From NCBI GenBank assembly GCA_040385645.1, contig JAZKGZ010000005.1:7051-71050 (forward strand): a stretch of 64,000 bases of DNA, given 5' to 3'. Positions within the stretch are counted from its first letter, which is position 1. Every line of letters begins with the position of its first letter. Shown piece after piece: positions 46,400 to 55,449 of the stretch. The notes below the pieces were generated by a model. It saw only the letters and a list, made by a program, of their open reading frames with translations, was not told the DNA's origin and made no database searches. The position numbers and the translations under genes are program-made. The DNA comes from JANXSS01 sp040385645 (lineage in GTDB: Bacteria; Pseudomonadota; Gammaproteobacteria; Burkholderiales; Burkholderiaceae_D).

Positions 46400-47107
46400 C
46401 TATTCGCGGCTTCCACCAAAAATACCAAGCAAGGACAACAGGTTTGAAAACACGTTATAAACGCTCAAGTAAATTCCCAAAGTCGCCGAAATGTAATTGG
46501 TTTCGCCGCCATTAATCACGCGCTGTACATCGACTAAGATGAATGCCGAGAAAATAGCGATGGCGATGACCGAAATGACTAGTTGCAGCGCTGGTAACTG
46601 CAAAAAGATATTTGCCACTGCTGCCACCAAAATCACCAGTACACCGGCAAACAACCATTTGCCCATGCCAGTAAAATCACGCTTAGACACGGTTGCGACC
46701 GTCGCCATAACAGCGAGAATCGAAGCAGTTCCGCCGAATGCCATCATGATCAACGCAGGCCCGTTGGAAAACCCCAGTGTGTATCCGATCAGCCGGGATA
46801 GCATCAGCCCCATGAAGAAGGTAAAGCCTAGCAACACAGCGACACCGACCCCGGAATCTTTTGTTTTTTCAATCGCATAGAAAAAACCGAATGCGATTGC
46901 TAAGAACGCGATGAAACCGATCATCGGGCTACCGGCAAAGAAATTAAAATTAAACTGCACGCCCAGCCATGCGCCGGCAACCGTCGGGATCATGGACAAC
47001 GCTAATAGCCAGTAGGTATTGCGCAGTACCCGATGCCGCGCTACCGACATCGAATCTACACTGCCACGCGCAGATGCGCCAAAGCCATGCTGCAAGTTCT
47101 GATTCAT
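46400..47107 (-). CDS. Bax inhibitor-1/YccA family membrane protein
   Basis: 235-aa inner-membrane protein with seven predicted hydrophobic helices, from LLALSMIPTVAGAWLGVQF (about 35) to LGIYLSVYNVFSNLLSLLGI near the end. ILVDVQRVINGGETNYI holds the conserved BI-1 acidic residues. E. coli YccA inhibits FtsH, and HflK/HflC (encoded at 58-60 kb here) are FtsH partners. The ATG at 47107 has GGGAGG upstream. Confidence 0.92.
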   Translation of the reverse strand: MNQNLQHGFGASARGSVDSMSVARHRVLRNTYWLLALSMIPTVAGAWLGVQFNFNFFAGSPMIGFIAFLAIAFGFFYAIEKTKDSGVGVAVLLGFTFFMGLMLSRLIGYTLGFSNGPALIMMAFGGTASILAVMATVATVSKRDFTGMGKWLFAGVLVILVAAVANIFLQLPALQLVISVIAIAIFSAFILVDVQRVINGGETNYISATLGIYLSVYNVFSNLLSLLGIFGGSRE

Positions 47108-47320
47108 AGTGCCTCCCAAAAAAACGTCAAAACAGATAGACCCGTTAATAAAACTAGCATATCACGCAGGCGCTCCTGATGCGGCCGGTCTGCGGCATCG
47201 GCGGACACGTTTAAGCGCACTGTTTGAGCCGCCTATGTGAGGGTTTCCATGCTAAAATCCAAGGCTGCGCAACGCAATATGTTTTGATCTTAACCTATTA
47301 ATTTAATTGGAGTTTTTCAG

Positions 47321-47746
47321 ATGGCAATTGAACGCACACTGTCTATTATCAAGCCCGATGCGGTGGCTAAAAACGTTATTGGCCAGATTTACACCCGCTT
47401 CGAAGGTGCCGGACTGAAAATCATCGCTGCCCGGATGATTCACCTTTCTCGCGCTCAGGCCGAAGGATTCTACGCAGTGCACAGTGCTCGGCCGTTTTTT
47501 AAAGACTTGGTTGAATTCATGATATCGGGGCCGGTAATCGTCCAGGCTCTTGAAGGTGAGAACGCGATTGCTAAGCATCGCGATCTGATGGGCGCCACAG
47601 ATCCGAAAAAAGCCGACAAGGGCACGATTCGTGCGGACTTTGCCGATTCGATCGATGCCAATGCAGTACACGGATCGGACGCTGCCGAAACTGCTCAAAT
47701 TGAAATTGCCTATTTTTTCCCCGCGCTAGACGTCTATTCACGTTAA
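47321..47746 (+). CDS. ndk: Nucleoside diphosphate kinase
   Basis: 141-aa enzyme balancing NTP pools. ERTLSIIKPDAV at the N-terminus and the phosphohistidine in NAVHGSDAAETA are intact. Length is standard. First gene of a long housekeeping cluster; the 213 bases before it probably hold the promoter. Confidence 0.97.
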   Translation: MAIERTLSIIKPDAVAKNVIGQIYTRFEGAGLKIIAARMIHLSRAQAEGFYAVHSARPFFKDLVEFMISGPVIVQALEGENAIAKHRDLMGATDPKKADKGTIRADFADSIDANAVHGSDAAETAQIEIAYFFPALDVYSR

Positions 47747-47754
47747 TCCGCCGC

Positions 47755-47784
47755 GGCCTGATCAGGCCAGCACAATGGCCTGAT
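47755..47784. repeat. Overlapping palindrome and hairpin between ndk and rlmN
   Basis: GGCCTGATCAGGCC (47755-47768) is a perfect palindrome. Its second half also begins a nine-bp stem ATCAGGCCA / TGGCCTGAT (47761-47769, 47776-47784) with loop GCACAA. The two structures exclude each other. No T run follows. Confidence 0.55.
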
Positions 47785-47802
47785 TGAAAGAAACCCGATT
47801 CA

Positions 47803-48981
47803 ATGGACACTTCCACGACGCTGACGAATTTGCTCGATCTCGACCCTGGCAAATTGGTCGCCTACTGCGATATGCTCGGGGAGAAACCATTCCGGGCAAA
47901 ACAGTTGCAGAGATGGATACATCAGTTCGGTGCAAGTCGGTTCGATCAAATGACCGATTTGGCAAAATCGCTGCGGGAAAAATTGGCGACCCGTGCTTTC
48001 GTCGCTTCGCCTGCCGTCATTTCCGATCACACCTCGATTGACGGTACCCGCAAATGGCTGCTGGATGTCGGAGAAGGTAATGCGGTGGAAACCGTATTCA
48101 TCCCCGAAGAGCATCGTGGCACTCTGTGTATTTCGACCCAAGCCGGTTGTGCTGTGAATTGCCGTTTTTGCTCGACAGGAAAGCAGGGATTCAACCGTAA
48201 TTTGACGGTCGCTGAAATTATCGGTCAACTCTGGATGGCGGAATTTGCACTTCGACGTGCCAAAGGTATCGATGTCGGCCCCAAAGGCGAGCGGCAAATC
48301 ACAAACGTCGTCATGATGGGCATGGGTGAGCCACTCTTGAACTTCGAGCCTACAGTTACCGCGTTGAATATCATGCTCGACGATAATGCCTACGGTCTGT
48401 CGCGTCGGCGGGTAACGCTCTCGACTTCCGGCGTTGTGCCGATGATCGACCGTCTGGCGCAGGAATGCCCGGTTGCTCTGGCAGTTTCGCTGCATGCTTC
48501 AAATGATACGTTGCGGGATAGTCTGGTACCGCTGAATCGAAAATATCCGTTGATCGAGCTAATGGCCGCGTGCCTGCGGTACCTTCCCTACGCCCCACGA
48601 GATTTCGTGACGTTTGAATATTGTATGCTCGACGGCGTCAATGATACCGACCAGCATGCACGGGAACTCATTGCGTTGGTTCGGCATGGCCTAGAGCCAG
48701 TGCCGTGCAAGTTCAATCTGATTCCGTTCAACCCATTTCCTGAATCGGGTCTGCTGCGATCCAAAAACCCACGTATCAAGGCATTTGCGCAAATTCTGAT
48801 GGATGCGGGTATCGTCACTACCGTTCGCAAGACGCGTGGCGAGGACATCGATGCAGCATGTGGTCAACTCGCCGGTGAAGTATTGGACCGCACCCGCGTC
48901 CAAGAGCGGATGCAGAAACAAGCGCAGTACAAACAAAAATTTGGCGACAACTTTGGTCGTCTCGTGGAGATACCGACTTGA
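47803..48981 (+). CDS. rlmN: Dual-specificity rRNA/tRNA methyltransferase RlmN
   Basis: 392-aa radical-SAM enzyme that methylates A2503 of 23S rRNA and A37 of tRNAs. The cluster motif is CAVNCRFC; GMGEPLLNFE and VSLHASNDTLRDSLVPLN are conserved; the catalytic Cys lies in the C-terminal ...IDAACGQLAGE segment. Overlaps pilW by four bases. Confidence 0.96.
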   Translation: MDTSTTLTNLLDLDPGKLVAYCDMLGEKPFRAKQLQRWIHQFGASRFDQMTDLAKSLREKLATRAFVASPAVISDHTSIDGTRKWLLDVGEGNAVETVFIPEEHRGTLCISTQAGCAVNCRFCSTGKQGFNRNLTVAEIIGQLWMAEFALRRAKGIDVGPKGERQITNVVMMGMGEPLLNFEPTVTALNIMLDDNAYGLSRRRVTLSTSGVVPMIDRLAQECPVALAVSLHASNDTLRDSLVPLNRKYPLIELMAACLRYLPYAPRDFVTFEYCMLDGVNDTDQHARELIALVRHGLEPVPCKFNLIPFNPFPESGLLRSKNPRIKAFAQILMDAGIVTTVRKTRGEDIDAACGQLAGEVLDRTRVQERMQKQAQYKQKFGDNFGRLVEIPT

Positions 48982-49820
48982 AAACCTGCAATGGACACGC
49001 AAGATGCTTCGCCGTCAGTCGCTTGCCGGCCGTCGTTACTTTCTTTTTTGCGCTAACCGCGTTCGGTTTTTTGGTGGGTTGTGCCGGAACCCGCGTAGTG
49101 GAAAGCACACCGCAAACCGAGTTGCCGACCAGTTCGGATCAGACGGATAACCAGAAGCGCGCCCAGATAAGGCTGCAACTTGCGATCGGTTATTTCGAGC
49201 AGCGCCAACTCAATGTGGCCCTCGACGAGCTGAAACAGGCGCTGGCAGCAGACCCGAATTTTGCAGATGCCTATAGCGTACGTGCACTGGTGTATATGGA
49301 TATGGGCGAAACCCGCCTGGCGGATGAAAATTTTCAGAGCGCGATGCGGCTTTCGCCGAATAATCCCGATCTGAATAACAACTATGGCTGGTATCTCTGC
49401 CAGAACGAGCGGGTACCGCAGTCGATCGCCTATTTCGAGGCTGCCCTGAAAAATCGTGCTTATCAATCGCCGGCCAAAGCGTTGAATAACGCCGGCGTCT
49501 GCAGTTTGAAACTAAAAGATACAGCCGCAGCTGAACGTTACCTGGCGCAGGCATTCCAATACGAGCCCGGTAATATTGCAAATAATGTCAATCTCGCCAA
49601 AATTTATTATGGGCGCGGCGATTTTCAACGGGCACGTTTTCATATTGGCCGTGCGACCAAAGACGAAGCCGTCAGCGCAGAAACCCTTTGGCTAGCCATC
49701 AGGATCGAGCATAAGCTGGGCGATCGGGCAGTCGAGGCGAGCCTGGCGACACAGTTGCGAAGACGCCATCCTGGTTCGTCGGAGTACGCGGCGTTCCAGC
49801 GTGGAGCGTTTAATGAGTAA
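48978..49820 (+). CDS. pilW: Type IV pilus biogenesis/stability lipoprotein PilW (TPR)
   Basis: 280-aa outer-membrane-associated TPR protein. Lipobox FLVGC at about residue 35; TPR repeats from about 65 (RLQLAIGYFEQRQLNVALDE) through 240, with NNNYGWYLCQ as the PilW/PilF hallmark. TTG start overlaps the rlmN stop (TTGA). Order rlmN-pilW-rodZ-ispG is conserved. In PilF-like systems it assists PilQ secretin assembly. Confidence 0.9.
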   Translation: MKTCNGHARCFAVSRLPAVVTFFFALTAFGFLVGCAGTRVVESTPQTELPTSSDQTDNQKRAQIRLQLAIGYFEQRQLNVALDELKQALAADPNFADAYSVRALVYMDMGETRLADENFQSAMRLSPNNPDLNNNYGWYLCQNERVPQSIAYFEAALKNRAYQSPAKALNNAGVCSLKLKDTAAAERYLAQAFQYEPGNIANNVNLAKIYYGRGDFQRARFHIGRATKDEAVSAETLWLAIRIEHKLGDRAVEASLATQLRRRHPGSSEYAAFQRGAFNE

Positions 49821-50859
49821 TTGGAACGAGGTGAGTCATGCCGAGTTCGGTGCTGTGGCGGTTGAAGTAGCCGGCGCAGCGGGTACAGGCGGCACGAGCG
49901 GCATAGTCGATACATCGCTGCAATCTTCGCCGGGTGCCAACCTTGCTGCGGCACGACAGGCTTATGGGTTGACTATCGAGCAGATCGCCAATCAGCTCAA
50001 TCTGGCTCCCCGACAGATCGTAGCGCTCGAAAGTGACGACTACGCGGCGCTTCCCGCCGCAGCCATCGCACGTGGCTTTTTTCGCTCCTACGCAAAACTC
50101 ATGCGTCTTGACCCTGTTCCTTTGTTGGCGCTGCTAGGACCGTCATCGTTGCCAGGTAACGTGCGGGACAACGCACGGTCTCGACTTGTTTCTGCACGGG
50201 TAATACCCGAGACCCGGACCCCGGAAACGTCGGCGTTGGCGCGTCGAATCAGGGTGATGCCGGCAGTGGCCGGCTTTGCTACGCTTGCACTGGCGGCACT
50301 CGTCTCGTATGCAATGGGCTGGCTGCCGGTGTTTTCGGAGTCGCCAAACCGCGATAACTTGTCGGACAGGACCAATGCTGTTGCCGGCGGCCGAACCGAC
50401 TTGGCAACCGGTTCTTCAGGAGCCGTTGGGTTGGGCACGGGTGCAAGTGGCACATCGAATTCGCTGACAACGGGCTCTTTTACGACCGATGCCGGTGCTC
50501 CGCTTACTGAGGTCGTGACCCCAGGCGGTGCAGCAGCTGAGGTTTTGCCAGCGGTTTCGATTGGGGTGCTGGAGCAGTCGATCGATGGTTCCAGGCTGAA
50601 AACGGCAACGTCCATTGCCACGGATAATCCACTCGTGCTCAATATTCGAAAAGATTCTTGGGTGGAAATCAGGCGCGCCGACAATACACCGGTGGTCGCA
50701 AAAATTCTGAAAGGTGGCTCTGTCGAGACGTTCGATGTGAGCGAACCTCTAACCTTGACGATTGGCAACGTGGCGGGCGTCGAGGCAAGTCTGCGTGGAG
50801 CACCGTTGGCATTGGCCAGTGCAGACAATACTAACGTCGCCCGTTTGAAATTGAAATAA
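49813..50859 (+). CDS. rodZ: RodZ-like cell-shape protein
   Basis: 348-aa membrane protein. An N-terminal Xre-type helix-turn-helix (about 42-108, LAAARQAYGLTIEQIANQLN) binds MreB in E. coli RodZ; one TM helix at about 145-166; a Thr/Gly/Ser-rich linker; a C-terminal DUF4115 beta domain (DSWVEIRRADNTPVVAKILK). The ATG at 49813 overlaps the pilW end by eight bases; ispG begins on its stop codon. Confidence 0.9.
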   Translation: MSNWNEVSHAEFGAVAVEVAGAAGTGGTSGIVDTSLQSSPGANLAAARQAYGLTIEQIANQLNLAPRQIVALESDDYAALPAAAIARGFFRSYAKLMRLDPVPLLALLGPSSLPGNVRDNARSRLVSARVIPETRTPETSALARRIRVMPAVAGFATLALAALVSYAMGWLPVFSESPNRDNLSDRTNAVAGGRTDLATGSSGAVGLGTGASGTSNSLTTGSFTTDAGAPLTEVVTPGGAAAEVLPAVSIGVLEQSIDGSRLKTATSIATDNPLVLNIRKDSWVEIRRADNTPVVAKILKGGSVETFDVSEPLTLTIGNVAGVEASLRGAPLALASADNTNVARLKLK

Positions 50860-52151
50860 TGAACGATCAGATTATGGAAGATTTTCCGGGTATTTACGGG
50901 CCGTCATCTAGGCGTAACAGCCGTAAAACGCTCGTCGAACATGGCGCACGTCGCGTATATGTCGGTGGCGATGCGCCGATTGTCGTGCAATCCATGACCA
51001 ATACGGATACGGCAGACGTCATCGGCACGGCGATCCAAGTAAAGGAGCTGGCCCGTGCGGGTTCTGAAATCGTGCGTATCACCGTCAACAATCCGGAAGC
51101 TGCCGCTGCGGTACCAGCGATTAGAGAGCACCTCGACCGAATGGGCGTCGATGTTCCGTTAGTGGGTGACTTCCATTACAACGGCCACCGGCTGTTGGCA
51201 GATTTTCCGGAATGCGCTCGCGCGTTATCTAAATATCGGATCAACCCTGGAAACGTCGGCCAAGGTGCCAAACGCGACAGCCAATTTGCGCAAATGATCG
51301 AAATTGCCTGTCGATACGACAAACCGGTACGCATTGGCGTAAATTGGGGCAGCCTAGATCAGGCACTGCTGGCTCGCATCATGGACGAGAACGCCGCCCG
51401 CAGCGTGCCAAAAAGTGCCCAGGCAGTGATGCACGAAGCATTGGTTACATCGGCGATCGAAAATGCGGTGCGGGCAGAAGAAATTGGCCTGGCAGCAGAC
51501 AAAATTATCCTTTCTTGCAAGGTGTCCGGCGTGCAGGATTTGATCGCTGTTTATCGTATTCTGGCAGCACGATGCGACTATCCCCTGCATCTTGGCCTGA
51601 CCGAAGCCGGCATGGGCAGCAAGGGCATCGTCGCCTCCACGGCAGCATTGGCCGTATTGCTGCAAGAAGGAATCGGCGACACGATCCGTATTTCGCTCAC
51701 ACCAGAGCCGGGCGGCGACCGCACCCGCGAAGTGATCGTCGCCCAAGAAATTTTGCAGACCATGGGTTTGCGTAAATTCACCCCGATGGTGATCGCCTGC
51801 CCGGGTTGCGGGCGCACCACATCGACCACTTTCCAAGAACTCGCCGACAAGATTCAGACTTACCTACGCGATCAGATGCAAACCTGGAAAAAAGATTATC
51901 CCGGTGTGGAGAGCATGAACGTCGCGGTGATGGGTTGCATCGTCAACGGGCCGGGCGAATCTAGACACGCCAATATCGGCATCAGCCTTCCGGGCACAGG
52001 TGAGTCGCCCGCCGCACCGGTATTCGTTGATGGTGAAAAAACCGTGACATTACGCGGCGACAATATTGCCGAAGAATTTCAAGCGATCGTCTTGGAATAT
52101 GTGAAGTCGCATTACGGAAATTCTGCTGCGACCGTGGTCGCCGTAGGATAG
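50859..52151 (+). CDS. ispG: 4-hydroxy-3-methylbut-2-enyl-diphosphate synthase
   Basis: 430-aa MEP-pathway enzyme. N-terminal TIM barrel (VQSMTNTDTADV, GDFHYNGHRLL, NPGNVG) and C-terminal [4Fe-4S] domain with CPGCGRTT and VMGCIVNGPGE. The N-terminal lead of ~20 residues is usual in betaproteobacteria. Overlaps the rodZ stop by one base. Confidence 0.97.
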   Translation: MNDQIMEDFPGIYGPSSRRNSRKTLVEHGARRVYVGGDAPIVVQSMTNTDTADVIGTAIQVKELARAGSEIVRITVNNPEAAAAVPAIREHLDRMGVDVPLVGDFHYNGHRLLADFPECARALSKYRINPGNVGQGAKRDSQFAQMIEIACRYDKPVRIGVNWGSLDQALLARIMDENAARSVPKSAQAVMHEALVTSAIENAVRAEEIGLAADKIILSCKVSGVQDLIAVYRILAARCDYPLHLGLTEAGMGSKGIVASTAALAVLLQEGIGDTIRISLTPEPGGDRTREVIVAQEILQTMGLRKFTPMVIACPGCGRTTSTTFQELADKIQTYLRDQMQTWKKDYPGVESMNVAVMGCIVNGPGESRHANIGISLPGTGESPAAPVFVDGEKTVTLRGDNIAEEFQAIVLEYVKSHYGNSAATVVAVG

Positions 52152-52196
52152 CCAACATTAACGATCGCATTACATCGTTGCGCAAGAAAAATAAAA

Positions 52197-53567
52197 ATGT
52201 CAGAACTTAAAAAACCAGAAAAAATAAACGGCATCAAAGGCATGAACGACGTTCTGCCGAGCGACGCACCGCTGTGGGAACTGTTCGACAATACCGTCCA
52301 GACCGTTTTGAAGAGCTATGGGTTTCAGCAAATTCGTACGCCCATCGTCGAAGCGACAGCATTGTTCGCTCGTGGCCTGGGTGCAGTAACCGACATCGTC
52401 GAGAAAGAAATGTATTCTTTCAAAGACTCCCTTAATGGCGATTTGCTGACCCTGCGCCCAGAGAGCACAGCCGGTGTGGTGCGCTCGGCAATCGAACATA
52501 ATCTGACGTACGATGGCCCGAAACGGCTGTGGTATGCCGGCCCGATGTTTCGCCATGAGCGTCCTCAGCGCGGACGGTATCGCCAGTTTCACCAGGTCGG
52601 TGCCGAAGCGATCGGCTTCACCGGCCCGGATATCGACGCCGAATTGATGATGCTGTGCCAGCGCCTGTGGGATGATCTTGGCTTACAAGACATCCGCCTC
52701 GAACTCAATTCGATTGGCAACGCCGAAGAGCGTAGTCGCCATCGCGCCGATTTGATCGCCTATTTCGAAACCAATGCAGCGTTGCTGGACGACGATGCGC
52801 AACGTCGTCTACAGGCCAATCCCTTACGTATTCTCGATACGAAAAACCCGAGTATGCAAGCGTTGGTCGATGCCGCTCCCAAGTTACTGGATTATCTCGA
52901 AGAAGAATCTCGAGCGCATTTTGAAGGTGTACAGGCGATTCTGCGATACAACAACGTACCGTTTAAAATCAACCCTCGGCTGGTACGCGGTATGGATTAT
53001 TACAACCGCACCGTATTCGAATGGGTCAGTGATCGACTTGGCTCCCAAGGTACGGTTTGCGGTGGCGGGCGATACGACCCATTGGTAGAGATGTTCGGCG
53101 GCAAGCCGACACCTGCTTGCGGTTTTGCAATCGGTGTGGAGCGCATACTCGAATTGATGAAGTCGGGTGGCGAGCAATATGCCGGCTCATTGTGCGATGT
53201 GTATGTGGTGCATCAAGGTACGGGAGCACAGCTGCAAGCTTCGGTAGCGGCGGAGCGGTTACGCGATGCTGGTCTGGACGTGGTGTTACATTGCGCAGCG
53301 GCAGCCGCTAGCGCAAATTTCAAGGCGCAGATGAAACGTGCAGATGCCAGTGGCGCAGCATTCGCCGTGATCATCGGCGAAGATGAAGTCGCGCAGGGAA
53401 CCGTCGTAGTAAAGCCGTTGCGTACGGCAGCCGATGCAGCGAAATCCGGTGTCGGTGAACAGGCTTCTGTAGCATTTGAAGCATTGTCGGAATACTTGGT
53501 TGAGCAAATCATCGGCGGCAGTGACGCCGAGCACGATCACGGCGATCACGTGCATTACAAGCATTGA
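52197..53567 (+). CDS. hisS: Histidine-tRNA ligase with His-rich tail
   Basis: 456-aa class II synthetase. Motif 1 region after GIKGMNDVLPSD, motif 2 MFRHERPQRGRYRQFHQVGAE, histidine-binding LVRGMDYYNRTVFEW, motif 3 FAIGVERILELM, and an anticodon-binding domain from about 335. The last 14 residues (AEHDHGDHVHYKH and the residue before) carry five His, which is not a normal HisRS feature. Confidence 0.96.
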   Translation: MSELKKPEKINGIKGMNDVLPSDAPLWELFDNTVQTVLKSYGFQQIRTPIVEATALFARGLGAVTDIVEKEMYSFKDSLNGDLLTLRPESTAGVVRSAIEHNLTYDGPKRLWYAGPMFRHERPQRGRYRQFHQVGAEAIGFTGPDIDAELMMLCQRLWDDLGLQDIRLELNSIGNAEERSRHRADLIAYFETNAALLDDDAQRRLQANPLRILDTKNPSMQALVDAAPKLLDYLEEESRAHFEGVQAILRYNNVPFKINPRLVRGMDYYNRTVFEWVSDRLGSQGTVCGGGRYDPLVEMFGGKPTPACGFAIGVERILELMKSGGEQYAGSLCDVYVVHQGTGAQLQASVAAERLRDAGLDVVLHCAAAAASANFKAQMKRADASGAAFAVIIGEDEVAQGTVVVKPLRTAADAAKSGVGEQASVAFEALSEYLVEQIIGGSDAEHDHGDHVHYKH

Positions 53568-53595
53568 TATTTTTAACATTTTGGTGTTACACGAC

Positions 53596-54267
53596 ATGGC
53601 ATACGATCACGGAGAACAAGAACAACTCGACAGCATGAAAGCCTGGTGGAGCCGGTACGGCAATCTGCTGACATGGGCACTCATTGCTGCGCTGGCGCTA
53701 TACACTGCGTGGGCCGGTTGGAACTACTATGTTCGCAATCAATCGGTGCAGGCTGGTCAGTTGTACGAAGCGCTGCAAAAAGCTGTTACCGAAAAAGACA
53801 ATGCCAAGATCCAGCGCGCCGCGATCGACATTCAAGAAAAATTCAGTCGCACCGCCTACGCACAAATGGCCGGGCTAACGGCTGCGAAATCGGCTTTCGA
53901 CGCCAACGATCTGAAAACTGCGGCGACTCGTTTGCAATGGATCGTCGACAACGGCATCGACGACGAATACAAGGCAATCGCTAAATTGAGGTTATCCGGC
54001 ATTTATCTCGATCAAAAGGCATACGACCAGGGCTTGAAAATATTGGCAGGTAAATTTCCCGATGCCTTCACAGGTGTTGTTGCCGACCGAAAGGGCGATT
54101 TACTCATTGCACAAAATAAGCCGGTCGAAGCCAGAGCGGCGTATAGGACCGCATTGGAAAAGATGGCCGCTAAAAATCCTGGACGCCAGCTGATCCAATT
54201 GAAATTGGATGCGATCGGCGGAATTGGTGGAATCGGCGGCACTGCAACCGAAAAAGGGCCGGCATGA
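53596..54267 (+). CDS. yfgM: YfgM-like ancillary translocon protein
   Basis: 223-aa membrane-anchored protein: cytoplasmic N-terminus (DHGEQEQLDSMKAWWSRYGN), one TM helix at about 25-46, and a periplasmic TPR-like domain. E. coli YfgM works with PpiD at the Sec translocon and links to the Rcs response. The ATG at 53596 is chosen because the start DHGEQEQLDS matches homologues; the longer frame overlaps hisS. hisS-yfgM-bamB-der is conserved. Confidence 0.92.
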   Translation: MAYDHGEQEQLDSMKAWWSRYGNLLTWALIAALALYTAWAGWNYYVRNQSVQAGQLYEALQKAVTEKDNAKIQRAAIDIQEKFSRTAYAQMAGLTAAKSAFDANDLKTAATRLQWIVDNGIDDEYKAIAKLRLSGIYLDQKAYDQGLKILAGKFPDAFTGVVADRKGDLLIAQNKPVEARAAYRTALEKMAAKNPGRQLIQLKLDAIGGIGGIGGTATEKGPA

Positions 54268-55436
54268 GATGCCTTTTGCAATCCTTCAGCAAGCTTTTAT
54301 GCATGGCTTTGTTGGCGGTTACGGTAACGGGATGTTCGACGCTTTCGTCGTTGAATCCGTTCGCATCGAAAGATGCGCCGCGCAATCCGCCGGCACCATT
54401 GGTAAGTCTTCCCACGACGCAGGTGGCGCGTAGCGTTTGGTCAGCACCGGTCGGTCCAGCTGGTACCTACGCTTTTTCACCTGCCGTTTCTGGAAACAAT
54501 CTTTACGCCGCTTCGCGCGACGGCACCATCGTTCGACTAGATGCTGAGAATGGGCGACCGATCTGGCGCATCAATGCGGGGCGCATGCTAACCGCGGGCG
54601 TCGGTGTCGATGGCGACACTTTGGTAGTGGCAGGTAACGAGGGCCGAATCATGGCATTCGACGTCGATGGCAAGCCACGCTGGACGGCGCAGGCGTCTAG
54701 TGAAGTGTTATCGGCACCCGCAATTGGCAGTGGGGTCGTGATCGTTCGCAGCCAGGATAACCGCATCCTCGGTTTGGATGTACAAACCGGCGAGCGCAAG
54801 TGGGCGATTCAGAAAACATCGCCACCGCTGACTCTAAGAGCGGCCCCTGGGATCCTTATTAAAAATTCGACGGCCTATATTGCACTGGCCGGAGGCAAGT
54901 TGTTGTCGGTCGTGGCTGCTACCGGCGTGCCACGCTGGGAAGCGGCCGTTGGCGAAGCACGCGGCGCAACCGAACTCGAACGCATCATCGATACGTCGGG
55001 CTTGCCGGTTTCTACGGATCGTGACGTTTGCGCCGTTTCATACCAAGGTCGGGCAATATGCTTCGATGCTGCAAACGGCACGCCTGTCTGGGCGAAGGAT
55101 CTGTCGTCGGAAGTGGGATTGGCTGCAGACGATCGTTTCGTTTTCGCCGTCGATACGACCGGGGCGGTGAGTGCCATGAGTCGTGAAGCAGGCATCAGTA
55201 TTTGGAAGAACACGCAGCTACGTTATCGCGGTTTGTCGGCTCCGGTGGCCGTCGGACAAATAGTTGCCGTCGGTGATTTCCAGGGATATGTGCATTTTCT
55301 GAGTCGGGACGACGGAGCCATGCTGTCACGCGTTGCCACCGATGGCAGCGCGATTCTGGCGGCTCCGATCCAGGCTGGCGCGAGAGTGATCGTACAGACG
55401 CGCGCGGGGTTGGTCGTGGCGATAGTATCGCAGTGA
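54264..55436 (+). CDS. bamB: Outer-membrane assembly lipoprotein BamB
   Basis: 390-aa lipoprotein of the BAM complex. Lipobox VTGC at about residue 24 and an eight-bladed PQQ-type beta propeller with repeated GxxxAxDxxTG-like units (AENGRPIWRINAG, GLDVQTGERKW, DAANGTPVWAKDL). Overlaps yfgM by four bases. Confidence 0.95.
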   Translation: MRCLLQSFSKLLCMALLAVTVTGCSTLSSLNPFASKDAPRNPPAPLVSLPTTQVARSVWSAPVGPAGTYAFSPAVSGNNLYAASRDGTIVRLDAENGRPIWRINAGRMLTAGVGVDGDTLVVAGNEGRIMAFDVDGKPRWTAQASSEVLSAPAIGSGVVIVRSQDNRILGLDVQTGERKWAIQKTSPPLTLRAAPGILIKNSTAYIALAGGKLLSVVAATGVPRWEAAVGEARGATELERIIDTSGLPVSTDRDVCAVSYQGRAICFDAANGTPVWAKDLSSEVGLAADDRFVFAVDTTGAVSAMSREAGISIWKNTQLRYRGLSAPVAVGQIVAVGDFQGYVHFLSRDDGAMLSRVATDGSAILAAPIQAGARVIVQTRAGLVVAIVSQ

Positions 55437-55449
55437 AGAAACCTATTCA

